Shown here piece after piece: positions 1-10,888 of a stretch of DNA of 64,000 nucleotides (position 1 is the first letter of the stretch; every line of letters begins with the position of its first letter). The translations under genes were made by a program, and so were the position numbers. This DNA comes from Kalaharituber pfeilii. Its lineage: Eukaryota > Ascomycota > Pezizomycetes > Pezizales > Pezizaceae. Location of the stretch: contig WHUZ01000032.1 in NCBI GenBank assembly GCA_015179045.1, forward strand, positions 1 to 64,000, read 5' to 3'. Under the pieces are notes generated by a model. The model did no database searches, was not told the DNA's origin, and was given only the letters and a program-made list of their open reading frames with translations.

Positions 1-420
1 AGATTGATAAAGCCAGAAAATTCCTGAGTATCGTATCTGAACTAAGAAACTTATAGTGAAGCATGAGCCTACTATCTTTACTTACTATTTTATTTATCAA
101 TATAGTAATTTTATAATATCAATAATATTTATATTTATATTTTCTTTTAAAATATATTATAATTATATATTAATTTTATATTTAATAATATATATCACTT
201 TTTTTTAATTAACAAAATTATAATAGAAATATTTATAATACTAATATTATAATAATATTAATTAATAAAAAGGTTAAATTAGTTAAAATTCTAGATTAAA
301 AGTTAAAATTTTATTTTTGTGATGGCTTAGTATATTATGGTAATAGAGAGAAGCTAATTACTAGTATGTATAGCTGTCTAAAGAAGTCAAGATCCCTGAC
401 CACATGTATAAATATAAGTA
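1..420. other. AT-rich gene-free stretch
   Basis: Positions 70-300 are almost pure A/T with short TATAATA-like runs and no open frame or recognisable element end. It may be a strongly decayed (perhaps RIP-mutated) repeat, but nothing in it identifies one. Confidence 0.5.
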
Positions 421-1034
421 AGTCACTAACTATGTAAGGAATGGGTCAGGGTCAGAGTCGAGGTTCAGGGTAGGCAGTGGACGCCAGGGAGACAGCGGGC
501 GTCAGGCGGCGAGTGAAGACAGCGCTATATGATGTGGAGAGGCAGATGTATGAAGAGCTATATACAGCTTAGGTGTAGATACAAGTTGTTACGTGAAGAG
601 TAGAGAGGGAGGTGGGGATGAGCCTCCTTTATGGAGAGCCCAGGAGGTTGGCAGAAAAACATTCTATGATAGACACAGGAGAACCCAACTAGTGCAGAAG
701 AAACTTTGAGCTAATGTAGAGGAACTTTCGAACTAATGCAGGAGAACATTCTGGATAAATGCAAGAGAGTAGTCAGGAACATACGGGCAGTGGCCGGGAC
801 GCAAGCAGCTGCTGTACATAAGGACTCAGGGCTGGCAGCGTGGGTCGGAGCTTTCAGACACTGCTGCTATGAGGCAGCGCAGCAGGAGTTTGAGCTGTGG
901 TAGGATTTCGGGCCTTGAGTCTTCCGCGTCATGCATGGGAAGAGCATTTTGGGCTGTGGTAGAGGTTGGTTCATTATAGTAGCCTCTCTTCTCAAGAGAG
1001 CTCCAGCAATCTTCAGGTTGCGGGTACTAGGTCT

Positions 1035-1413
1035 TCATAGGTGCCACTCATTTTGGTGAGGGTCGTGGTCAAGGTTTAGCAGGGTAGGAGTCATGGAAGC
1101 GTTAAACCAACAAGGGGGCGTTAGTATACAACTCTGCACGTTCCCAGGTGGGGTGGTTGTAACCAGTCTAATGAATGAGGTATTCCAGCTTGTTGTATCT
1201 TCAGTGAGAGTCAAGAATTTCTTCAACTTCGTACTCTTCCTCGTCTTGAACAATAATAGGAGGTGGCAGTTCTTGGGTCTAGTCAGGGAGGGGGTCAGTA
1301 GCGACAGGTTCAAATAAGGAGGTGTAGAATACTGGGTGGACCTTCATTGAAAGGGGGAGCTCGAGCTTAAATACATGGGAGGAAATTTTCTCTTGGATCT
1401 TAAACCTTTCTAG
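1035..1413 (-). pseudogene. Ty3/gypsy chromovirus pol 3' end (integrase tail plus chromodomain), broken
   Basis: Read on the minus strand, the segment first gives the end of an integrase C-terminal domain ([20 protein letters not shown], matching the gypsy pattern L-E-L-P-x-S-M-K-I-H-P-V-F-H-V-S-L-L-E-P). It then gives an acidic linker and a chromodomain in another frame (EEEYEVEEILDSH, then YNKLEYLIH, then GYNHPTWE, matching E-Y-E-V-E-x-I-L-D-S...Y-L-V-K-W-x-G-Y...T-W-E). In-frame stops and a frame change show it is dead. The copy is cut at 1413, exactly where the palindromic element begins, so the rest of pol is missing upstream. LTRs were not found. Confidence 0.75.
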
Positions 1414-3283
1414 CGTGCCCGAAGTGGTAACGATCTGCCCCCCTGTAACGATCCACTCTCTGGGCACTCCTCGTCATGCATTCCTCACTCTACTACTTTA
1501 TTTGAATATATTGCAACTATAGAAATTGCTTAACATTATACCAATTTGACATCGCTGAATCAGAATTTGCTATCATAATGAGGAAAAAATCAAAATTCCA
1601 ATATTTACAACTAAATTTATCATTATTTACCTAAGTTTGAGTCCTCCCTGTATATAGTATAGCTCAACATTCTCGAAATCAGAAAAATTATATAGAAAAC
1701 TAGTAATTCTCATCTATCTAGGGCTGGTCTTTTTATTAAAAGTCAATATTGCATATACAGATCATGTGGGATGCAATGCACCTTCAATTGTATAGAAGTA
1801 GTTTATATTCGTGAGCTAATCTCTACACCTTGATCTGACCTTCAGTGTTCCTAGACTCCTCAAGTGATTCAGGAATACCGGGACTTGAAGTTGTAGTAGT
1901 TGAAGCACTAGGGGTGGTTACAGTAACTCCTTCTGAGGTGCCAGGTATGACAGAAGAGACGTATGGCTCAAATCTGCTATTGGAACCTTCTTCTACCCAC
2001 CCCCCCTTCTAGTATTCAGACCCTCCTATCTCATGAACTAAAGATCTTTCCCAGCCCCAGCCTTGCATGTGAGTTCCTCTATGGTGTCTTTTTGTAACTT
2101 GTTCAGCTGCAGCCATCTCTCTCTATTTTCGTTCCTCTTTTGCCTTACTTTCTCGATCCATCGCTGCTAACTACTTTGCATATCAGCGGCTTCTTTCTTA
2201 TCCTAAACTATTTTCGCACCTTCTGAAGTTTCTCTTCCTCCTTTCTGGCCTTCGCTGGTACTCTCTGTTTCCTTTTCGACATCTCCTACTATTTTTTCCT
2301 TCTATTTCCAGTATTGCTTTAACTTCAGCTCGAGGCGGCTTAGGAGGAAGTGAGTGAATATAACGTCTTGGGCATCTTGGGTAGAGAACCGCATCCCACC
2401 AGATCAGTGAAAAAACACTTGACTAGTGACGTTTACTAGTCCTCTGCATAGCTCATTTAGCAATACGCACCTGCATCCCATATATTTGCTGTCGCATTTC
2501 GCATACATCGCATATACGCTCTATCGGCCACCCGAGGTGACCCATGACAGCAAGGCAAAAGAAGAACGAAAATAGAGAGAGATGGCTGCAGCTGAACAAG
2601 TTACAAAAAGACACCATAGAGGAACTCACATGCAAGGCTGGGGCTGGGAAAGATCTTTAGTTCATGAGATAGGAGGGTCTGAATACTAGAAGGGGGGGTG
2701 GGTAGAAGAAGGTTCCAATAGCAGATTTGAGCCATACGTCTCTTCTGTCATACCTGGCACCTCAGAAGGAGTTACTGTAACCACCCCTAGTGCTTCAACT
2801 ACTACAACTTCAAGTCCCGGTATTCCTGAATCACTTGAGGAGTCTAGGAACACTGAAGGTCAGATCAAGGTATGGAGATTAGCTCACGAATATAAACTAC
2901 TTCTATACAATTGAAGGTGCATTGCATCCCACATGATCTGTATATGCAATATTGACTTTTAATAAAAAGACCAGCCCTAGATAGATGAGAATTACTAGTT
3001 TTCTATATTATTTTCCTGATTTCGAGGATGTTGAGCTATACTCTATACAGGGAGAGCTCAAATTAGGTGAATAATAATGAATTTGGTTGTAAATAATGGA
3101 ATTTTGATTTTTTCCTCATTATGATAGCAAATTCTGATTCAGCGATGTCAAATTGGTATAATGTTAAGCAATTTCTGTAGTTGCAATATATCCAAAATAA
3201 GTAGTAGAGCGAGGAATGTATGACGAGGAGTGCCCAGAGAATGGATCGTTACAGGGGGGCAGATCGTTACCACTTCGGGCACG
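1414..3283. mobile_element. Large palindromic fold-back element, arms about 740 bp
   Basis: The left arm (1414 to about 2153) starts CGTGCCCGAAGTGG. The right arm (about 2550 to 3283) is its reverse complement, ending CCACTTCGGGCACG. The arms stay recognisable over their whole length, for example TCAGAATTTGCTATCATAAT at 1560-1579 against its complement near 3119-3138. The central spacer of about 395 bp holds a copy of the dispersed ACACTTGACTAG repeat. No transposase is visible, so this is a non-autonomous fold-back element. It interrupts the gypsy relic on its left. A clear target-site duplication was not found. Confidence 0.8.
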
Positions 3284-3329
3284 TTAATCTCTTATAGTCA
3301 AGCTTTCTAGAAAGTCATGTGGTACATAG

Positions 3330-3600
3330 GTTGCAAGAGTTCAGTCATACCTGTAGATGAGTCCATCTTGAACCATCGAGAGGCTTGCTATATATTAAAT
3401 TCGGTTTATTCTATTGCATCTCGCACAGCAGAAAGGGTCCAGTCATACCTATAGATGAGGCCATCTCGTATCGCAGAAAGAGTAATTTCATACCTATAGA
3501 ATGAGTCCATCTTGCGCCTTCGAAATAGGCCTGCCATATATCAGATTCAGTTTATTCTGCTACATCTCATGCTGAAGGAAGGGCTTAGCAATACCTATGA
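3330..3600. repeat. Degenerate tandem repeat, three units
   Basis: The motif CATACCTATAGATGAGTCCATC recurs in diverged form near 3347, 3447 and 3499. Two of the units are followed by a similar segment ending in TTTATTCTATTGCATCTC. Unit spacing is uneven (about 95 and 45 bp). It could be part of an old LTR; no element ends were seen. Confidence 0.45.
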
Positions 3601-3929
3601 AATGCTACCATACTTAGATTGTATTCTTCATATCAATAAACATACATTCTATTATTCCAGTATGTGAGCATGTTGTACTATGCCTTCCAAGTTGCTACTG
3701 AGGGGGCCCATGTCAGCTCATATCTCCTGTTGGTAGCTGAATCGATATCCTATTTGCTAATAAATTTGACATGAGATGAGAGATAATTTTGGTAGTATCA
3801 ACTAGTAAGCCTGAAGGCATACTTATCAACGCTAGTTAATTTTAGTAGTGTCAAAAGTAAGTCCAAAGGTAAGCCCAAAGGTGTAGTAAAATGCTAGTTG
3901 CATCATGCTATAACTAGCTAACTCTATGA

Positions 3930-4140
3930 GTAACACATCGCCAATATGAAGCAAATGACCCAATGAGCTCAATGAGCAGCCCAACACATGGCCTAATAAA
4001 TGGCTCAATTGAGTAAAGTAGCTCAATGAAGGGTCTAATAGGTGGCACAATCAGTGGCCCAATCAGAAGCCCAACATGTGGCCTAATGAGCGGTCCAACA
4101 TGTGGCCTGATAAGTAACCCAATGCATAGCCTGCTGAGCT
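3930..4140. repeat. Minisatellite-like GGCCCAATGAG repeat
   Basis: Short units of the form (a)GCCCAACATGTGGCCTAATGAG repeat imperfectly about eight times. Related units occur in the arms of the fold-back element at 7484-8553, so this may be the end of a related element rather than an independent satellite. Confidence 0.5.
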
Positions 4141-4144
4141 GAAT

Positions 4145-6205
4145 TCAATAGTAGCAAATTATGGTGCCCCTTGTTGCACCAGTGTGAGGTTTATCCCAAA
4201 TCAGCAATGTCATAACAGGGCAGCTCAGGCATACTGTAATGTTGAGGTAGAGCCTCAAGAGTAGGAGTGCCTTTGCATGCTTATCTGATAGCAGGCATGC
4301 CTGCATGGCATTCGTGTCTATTAGAATTCCTAGGAATTTGGCTACTGTCAACCATAGGCTTTTGGACTTCTTGATTTCGAATCCGAGATTCCGGCAGATT
4401 TGTGCAAAATCTTGCTCATACTGACTTGCATCTGCATGTGAATCTAGCATCTTTAAGAAGTCATCTAGGTATTAGAGTATGTCTTCCCAGCTGTTGTCGT
4501 TTTCTAGGATCCATCGTAGCCCTTTTGTGAATAGATCAAAAATGAAGGGCAAGGTCTAGAGGCTGAATGGTAGGTACTTGTCATACCACCGGCTTCCTTC
4601 CCAGGAGAAGCCTAGTAGCTACCAGTCCTCAGGGGACACTGGGATATGGTGGAATACATTGGCTAAATCTCGTTTTACCAGAATGGCTCCCTTCCCTTTT
4701 TTTGCCACTACCATAAGTGCTTCGTCAAATTTGATATATACAAGGGTGTCCCATGAGAGTGGTATATGGTCGTTGACTGAGTTGCCATGTAAGTATGATA
4801 GGTGGTGTATTCTCTGCCAGCCTCCATCAGCTTTTGGGACAAGGCCTAGGGGGGAGGAGATAAAATTTTCTAGTAGTACTATGACCTGGCCAACTCGTTC
4901 ATGAGTAATCTGCTCTTAGAGGTCTTTCATAAGGACTTGTGGGGCATCATTTGTGGATGGGAGGTTTTTGCTTAAGCTCTGCTGGGCTGGCCGAGTGTAG
5001 CCTATCTTAGCCTCATTTTGGATTATTCTTATGAGTGTATTAACATAATAGCAGTCTGGGTGGTTCTTTAGCTAGCGGGCCCAACCTTCGGTCTGAAGCG
5101 GGGCTGGATTAGCTTCTGCAGGATGGTTACTGTGAGACGTTATATAATATGGAAAATATATAGAGGATTCAGAGCTAGGATAGTTATTTGATTCAATTTC
5201 TACCCCTAGTAATCCTCTCTCTAATTGCTACCTTGAGCCTTAGATACAATCTACAAATAATGCTACATTTGCCCCTACAGCCGGTGCACCTTGTTGGCAA
5301 TTTAGGTGGGGTTTGACGCACGAAATACAGATGTGTACGTATCGGCAGTTTGAGCTTCTGCATGTGCCCTGATTGAAGCGGAAGCATGGGGTGGGGCTTG
5401 AGCCCTGTGACAGTACTGCTGGTGCTCCCCATGATTTCTGGTGTTTTGCCTCGCTTGCCGGTAGGTACTCTGTTGACATTTGTGGTAGGCATCTTATTAA
5501 CAGATATTGCAGTATGGGATCCTATTCCCACCAGCCTTGAGGGTCATAGATGTCGAGAAGGATCCTTTTTTGGTAAAATGCTATATGGAAAACCCGGATG
5601 CTTTCCCATGTATGCAAATGGTAGAGGTCATATAGGCGATGCCTATAAAAAGCTAGAGCTGCACTCAGGCAGAGCTTGATACCCTGCGGGGCAAATTGGA
5701 CTAGGGCCTGGCAATATACCTCAAAAGGCTGCATGAGTATATAGATTGAGTGGTATTCCTCGATGTCTATATCGTGGGTGGTTGTTGGGATTTCGTATGG
5801 CCCCAATGTCAAGGTTTCTTATTTTCGCTTCTTTGCTGCAGTAAGGGGTAGAAGGAGGCATTGATTTTTAAGAGATTCTCCGCCTTGAAACGGCCCTCCA
5901 GTATCTCCTGCCAGATAGCCAGGTCTATCGCTGGGTATTCTGTGTGAAGGGGGAGGGTGCGGAGGTCATTACCCTCATTCTGCAATACCTCCGAGGCTGG
6001 TATTATTGGTCCTGCTGGGGGTTGCCCGTTGTGGCTGCGCAGCCAGGAGGTCCTGTAGTACCTGTTGTACGATTCTGTCCTCGTCTATAGCCGCGGAGGG
6101 TGCTGCGGAGGGTGCTGCGGAGGGTGCTATGGAGGGTGCTGCGGCGGGTGCTGCGTTCTGGTTTGCTGGTGCTGTTTCTGGGACTTGTTCGTCAAAGAAA
6201 CCCAT
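4145..6205 (-). mobile_element. DIRS-like tyrosine-recombinase retroelement, degenerate 5' half
   Basis: On the minus strand, 6205-5190 gives a gag-like region: MGFFDEQ start, an Ala/Pro-rich stretch, then WQEILEGRFKAENLLKINAS, then FHIAFYQKRILLDIYDPQGW, then a CCCH-like zinc finger (C-x7-C-x5-C-x3-H, in CFRFNQGTCRSSNCRYVH). From about 4920 to 4145 follows a reverse transcriptase: GLVPKADGGWQRIHHLSYL, then a PFIFDLFTKGLRWIL segment, the catalytic YLDDFL box, and FLGILIDTNAMQ. This motif set matches DIRS/Ngaro-type polymerases better than LTR or LINE types (family knowledge). Stops occur inside RT (for example before LLGF and just before YLDDFL), and frames shift in gag. No RNase H, methyltransferase or tyrosine recombinase domain was found below 4145. 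Confidence 0.65.
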
Positions 6206-6619
6206 TTGCCCAGCAGATGGCCCAGCGTGACATGGTGGATGTTGATATAGTGTTTAGTATTTGTGAGCGAGAGGTTTGTGAGCGAGTTCTGCAGTTGCGA
6301 CTGGTCATAAGGCGCCAGGGCAGATATGTGTAGAAAAAAAAACAAAGGTATGGGGGTGATTTCGCAACTCACGTGGCTTGGAGAGGGAGTACCAGCGTCT
6401 CCCTCTCCCCTTCTATATACTGAGCATCCCTTCGCTGCCTGCCCATGACTACCAGAAAGGGATCACCCAAACGGGAAACCAACTAGAGAGGGACTCTGCT
6501 GTGGCTTGGTGGCGCCCACTAGTGGCTTGCCCTCTCTTCTGTGGCGAGCCCATCATGTGGTCTCGAGGGTTCTGGTGGCTGCTCTCGAGCCTCCTATTAG
6601 CTTGCGGCTGAACCGCTAA

Positions 6620-6840
6620 ATTTTATAATTATGTCATTTTTATACTTTATATAATAATTCTCTTTAATATTTATTATAACTCTTAAAATAATATATCCCT
6701 TTTCTGTCTAATATTACTCTTCTCTATTTATTTCTTTCCTTTTCCTATTTATGTTTTCATATAATTAAACATCGCTATAGCTTTAAGGGCGGTACGCGAT
6801 TAATGATATAAAAAAAAAATAAAAATAAAAAATAATATAT
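6620..6840 (+). mobile_element. Decayed LINE 3' end (family A tail)
   Basis: An AT-rich stretch ends in ATCGCTATAGCTTTAAGGGC and then GGTACGCGATTAATGATATA followed by an A-rich run. This is a diverged copy of the family A stem-loop tail. The outer stem reads ATCGC/GCGAT instead of CTCGC/GCGAG, so pairing is kept. The 5' boundary is not visible. Confidence 0.6.
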
Positions 6841-6901
6841 AGGGAATAATATAACTACCAACCTAGAACTTGACGTCAGAATGAGCAGTAATCTGGCAGT
6901 G

Positions 6902-6930
6902 TCAACCGGCAACCGGCAACCGGCAACCTG
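6902..6930. repeat. Short tandem repeat (CAACCGG)n
   Basis: About four copies of the heptamer CAACCGG lie in a stretch (6845-7178) that otherwise shows no gene or element end. Confidence 0.6.
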
Positions 6931-7189
6931 AAAGTGTACTGATTAATAGCCTATCACGCCCTGTCATTCTACCATGGTTCGCCAGCCGACCGATGTGAGT
7001 TGTAGTAGGCACCGTGCCTAAGCTACTATTACCGCGCTGACGCTGAGCTTAGACGCCGTAGGTCACGAGGGTCGTATGGCCATATAGGCAATGCTGGGTT
7101 ACATACACACGATGAGGGTAAGTCCAGGGACATGGGAGATGCCTAGAAATGGTGACGCTGCACCAACTGGTATAAGAAGGTCATTCTTT

Positions 7190-7243
7190 CTCGCCATAGC
7201 CCCTAGGGCGGCACGCGAGTTGTGATATATATATATATAAAAA
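7190..7243 (+). mobile_element. Tail-only LINE insertion, family A
   Basis: The insert consists only of the family A stem-loop (starting CTCGCCATAGCCC) followed by a TA/A-rich tail. The flanks are GGTCATTCTTTCT (7179-7191) and GGGCATTCTTTCT (7244-7256), a 13-bp target-site duplication with one mismatch. The insert begins at the first base of the stem, and no other LINE sequence is present. Confidence 0.75.
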
Positions 7244-7483
7244 GGGCATTCTTTCTCCCTTCTTCATATTTTATCCTTCCTATTCAATGTTTATTCATCC
7301 GTTCATACTCGTTTTCCATTACCTTCAACCTTTCTATAGTTATGTCTTTCTAATCATGCTCAGTAATCTTCTCCATTCAACTACCTGATACTGCCTTCAC
7401 TTCCTCCTTTGCCTAGCGACCTTCCAGCGGAGGATCCAGTACGTAGAATAGTGGAATTAGGTGCAGCGCATCCCACGCTCATA

Positions 7484-8553
7484 GAGTAATAACAGCGGAT
7501 GTAGTGGCCGATCCAATGAGCAGTCGGATGAATGGCCCAATGGGCGGCCGGGTGAATGGCCCAGCAAATGGCCCACCCAGTGGCCGATATTCTGAACCTC
7601 GCTTTGCAATGGTTTGAACTTCATCTCAATTGAGCAATGTCCTAAGAAGGCATCTTTGGAATACTGTGATATTGTCAAATTGAGATAATTCACCACCCTG
7701 AAGATATTGGGTATATTGGGCATCTTAAGCATATTGACCGCATTCATGGGATATTGGGGGTATTGAGATGTCGAGTATGTTGAGTACATGAGAAATTGGG
7801 CATATTGGGCATATTGGGCATATTAGATTTGGTATGTTGAGTATGTCAAGTGTGCACTTCTTAATAGTATATAGAGTATAACAAGTGAAATTACGATGCC
7901 GATAACTGTATAAATATGCAGAATATCTCATACATGCTCATATGCGCGCTCAACATGCCGAAGATGACCGGAATCCCATGCGCGTGCTCAATATATTTGA
8001 TACGCCCAATATGCCCAATATCTTCGGGGTGGTAAATTATCTCAATCTGGCAATTAATATCACAGTATGCCTAAGATGCCTTCTTAGGACATTGTTCAAT
8101 TGAGATGAAGTTCATACTGTTGCAAAGCGAGGCCCGGAATATAGTGAGCGGCACGAGCCGAGCCAGCTCGAGCTCGACTGATCTTGAGCTCGAGCTCAAA
8201 CGAGCCAAGATCATGCTTGTATTTTTCTTGACAGCTCGCTAAAATGCTTAGCCAGTGCAAGGTTTCATAACCTAATATAGTAATAATTAGAGAGTTGGAG
8301 CTCATTCTGACCTACCAACAACTTCGAAATGCACAATTTAGCTGATAGTAGTGAGAAAGATGAAAATTTAGCTTAGTTTAGTTTAGTTTGTCAATATTAT
8401 GTATATAATCAATCCAGGCTCGAGCTAGCTCGTGCCGCTCACTACCGGATATCGGCCACTGGGTGGGCCATTTGCTGGGGCGCAGCGGGCGCTCATTGGG
8501 GCGCTCATCAGGCCCCTTATTGGGTCGGCCACTGCAGCCGCTGATTGTTACTC
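7484..8553. mobile_element. Fold-back element with about 230-bp arms, interrupted
   Basis: Left arm 7484 to about 7720 runs from GAGTAATAACAGCGG through GGCCCACCCAGTGGCCGATA to a TTGAGATAATTCACCACCC segment. The right arm (about 8002-8553) is the inverse of the same landmarks and ends at GCCGCTGATTGTTACTC. The right arm is interrupted by the element at 8142-8444. The centre contains repeats of GGGCATATT (7797-7825). No coding capacity was found. Confidence 0.7.
8142..8444. mobile_element. hAT-like MITE with 8-bp target duplication
   Basis: This 303-bp element has terminal inverted repeats TAGTGAGCGGCACGAGC / GCTCGTGCCGCTCACTA. It sits in the right arm of the surrounding fold-back element, whose uninterrupted sequence is known from the left arm. 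The flanks CCGGAATA (8134-8141) and CCGGATAT (8445-8452) fit an 8-bp duplication with slight decay. The TAGTG terminus and 8-bp duplication fit the hAT superfamily; no transposase is present. Confidence 0.7.
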
Positions 8554-8738
8554 ACAGGGGCCGGCTGGCAGACCCCAGTAGTATGATCTGGGTGTGGTGG
8601 GCTGTTGATCAGTACACTTCCAATTTGCCGGTTGACAATGTCGGAAATGACCCCTTATTATCGAATAGCTGCTGACGCGCTGAGAACGTGTTGTTTGCAG
8701 GCATGGCAACTCCTACTCACAACATGAGCTCAACTTAA

Positions 8739-9021
8739 CAGGTATGGCAAGCCCCTCTCGACGGCACGATATCCTGCAGAATGGGCTCTATTGACAGGTA
8801 TGGCAGGGCACTTTCCACGTCGCGAGATGAAGCTGAATGAGCTCAATTGACAGATATGGCAGGCCCCTCTCGATGGTGTGAGATATGGCAACATGAGCTG
8901 AATTTGACAGGTATGGCACGTTGCTCTCGACGGCACGAGATATGGCAACATGAGCTGGATTTCACAGGTATGGTAGGTGTCCTTGAGGGAGCGAGATGTA
9001 GTAACATGGGCTACATTTATA
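8739..9021. repeat. Minisatellite, 56-57 bp unit, five copies
   Basis: Units start with CAGGTATGGCA at 8739, 8795, 8851, 8908 and 8965, and share GGCACGAGATATGGCAACAT and GAGCT segments. A partial unit precedes them at 8699-8738. It ends just before the LINE at 9053. No open frame runs through it. Confidence 0.8.
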
Positions 9022-9052
9022 TAAAAGAGCTAGAGTGGTAGGATGATAGACG

Positions 9053-10509
9053 ATGGCACGGTATGGTAGAGTGATGAAATACCACCTGTATATAGATCAC
9101 GACCCCTTAACCATAGCATTCATGCACACCCTCCCAGCGGACTCAGACAGAACGGAGTGGCAAAGAATCATAGACGAGGCAACAGACGAAGGTTGGAAAG
9201 ACACATACACCGACGGAAGCCGGATTGAAGACAGAGCTGGGGCCGGCATCTACGCCCAAGGCAACCACCGGTCAGTCTACTTAGGCACCAGAGCCCCAGT
9301 CAACGATGCAGAACTACTAGCCATGAGCGAAGCCCTCGAAACATCGGAAGGCGAACTCCTTATCCTAACGGACTCCAAAGTAGCGATAGCAAAACTCCGG
9401 AGGATCGCTGAGGGAAACTCTTGCGACACTGGAAATTCAAAATAGGCACCGCTGACGGCCCAGAATGCCAGTGGTGCGGAGAAGACTACGAGACCCCCCT
9501 ATACGTACTAACGCAATGCAGAGTGTGGAAACGGAAATGCCCGAGGGGGATGGACGGACTGTGCAGACCCGCAGGAGACGAAGACAAGGACAAGGATACA
9601 CTGACAGAAATCTTGGACTGGGCAAGGGATTCGGGGGTGGGCGCTTAGATGTTTCTAATTTCTCCTTTCCTTTTTAAGACATATTTGACGTTTCTTTTTC
9701 TTTCTATACCTTATGTACTTAAACCTCGCCATAGCCCATAGGGCGGCACGCGGGTAATGATATAAAAAGAAAAAAAGAGGGAAGCCCTACCCACGAAGGA
9801 GCGTCACAGAAGGTCAGAACAGCCTGGGAAGGACGAGTAGCCAGGGGCGAAATGGACGTAGCGGTAATGTGGGTCAAAGGACACAAGGGTATACAGGGCA
9901 ACATCGAAGCAGACAGAGCGGCTAAAATAGGCACCTTCATGCAATACCAATCCGAAGTCATCACCGAAGCCGGGATGAAACAACACGCCAAGTCCATGAG
10001 ATGATCCCAAGAGAGAAATAGACTTGAAATGAACTACAGACCGCTACAGAGACTCGGTCACCACGTGACGAAAATGGCAGGACTATTAGGGGGCAAAGGA
10101 CTGCGAGCCTGGCGCTACAAAATACAGCAAAAGCGACGGACCAGAATGCCGGTGGTGCGGGGAAAGAGAAGAAACAACCAAACACCTACTGGACGAATGT
10201 CAGGTATGGAAGACAAGGATATGGCCGGGAGGGATGGGGGACATACTCAAACCTCCGAAGGGTAAAGATAGGGGCCCACTACTCCATCTAATGGGCTCCC
10301 TGGAGGACAACTGGCACATAATTTCGCATTCCATTAACATTTAGTTTATTTTCTTACAGTTCACCTACTGTTTAGTTTATTTTCTTATAGTTCACCTACT
10401 GTTTAGTTTATTTTCTTATAGTTCACCTACTGTATATAACCACCTCGCCATAGCCCATAGGGCGGCAAGCGAGTAATGAGATTTAAAAAAAAAAAAAAAA
10501 AAAAAAAAA
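9053..10509 (+). mobile_element. LINE copy X (family A), 5'-truncated, split by another LINE
   Basis: 9053-9416 encodes the front of an RNase H domain (YTDGSRIED, NDAELLAMSEAL, LTDSKVAIAKLRRIAEG). The sequence resumes after the inserted LINE at about 9777 with the rest: GSPTHEGA, then MDVAVMWVKGHKGIQGN, EADRAAKIG, and the C-terminal RPLQRLGHH..GLRAW segment. An in-frame TGA follows AKSMR. It ends with the family A stem-loop (10442-10480) and poly(A) to 10509. The exact 5' boundary is uncertain; AGCTAGA occurs both near 9029 and directly after the poly(A) and could be the target duplication. Confidence 0.8.
9417..9776 (+). mobile_element. LINE copy Y (family A) nested in copy X
   Basis: 360 bp starting ACTCTTGCGACACTGG. 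It encodes the LINE C-terminal zinc-knuckle-like region (GPECQWCGEDYETPLYVLTQ, C-x2-C...C spacing) and ends in the family A stem-loop and an A-rich tail. The flanks GAGGGAA (9410-9416) and GAGGGAA (9777-9783) are a perfect 7-bp duplication. Removing this insert restores the RNase H reading frame of the surrounding LINE. Confidence 0.8.
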
Positions 10510-10888
10510 TAGCTAGAAATAAAGAACCAGTTGTTCAATGTGGCATGGCATCTACATTATAGATGGCATTACCTATACACACCCTATGCCGACTATGACA
10601 GTAGGCGCACCTGCACTATGGGAGTAGACACGCCTGGACTATGAGAGTAGGTACGCCTGATTGAGAGGTATCATCAATTACGCCCTGAGCGGGGGAAGTG
10701 ACTTTGGTTCCACCCAGTGCAATATGGCGTGATAAGTGGTTACATTATACGTTTGGCATGCAATGCGAGTTTGCGGGGTTTCCGCCCGGCGAAAATATTA
10801 TTTTTCCTGATGTAGATAGGATCATTGACACTTGATAGCTCGAAGTATGTCTAGCGTGGAATTTGACATATAGCTTACTACTTATATT
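10510..10888. other. Gene-free spacer with short tandem units
   Basis: Around 10590-10660 a roughly 24-bp unit (ACTATGAGAGTAGGTACGCCTG-like) repeats three times imperfectly. Otherwise I see no gene or element end here. Confidence 0.5.

Noticed and set aside
6006..6333. Plus-strand Gly/Ala/Cys-rich frames
   Set aside because: They are the antisense of the Ala/Pro repeat in the DIRS-like gag start.
8739..9021. CRISPR array
   Set aside because: The units are contiguous 56-57 bp repeats with no unique spacers, and the genome is fungal.
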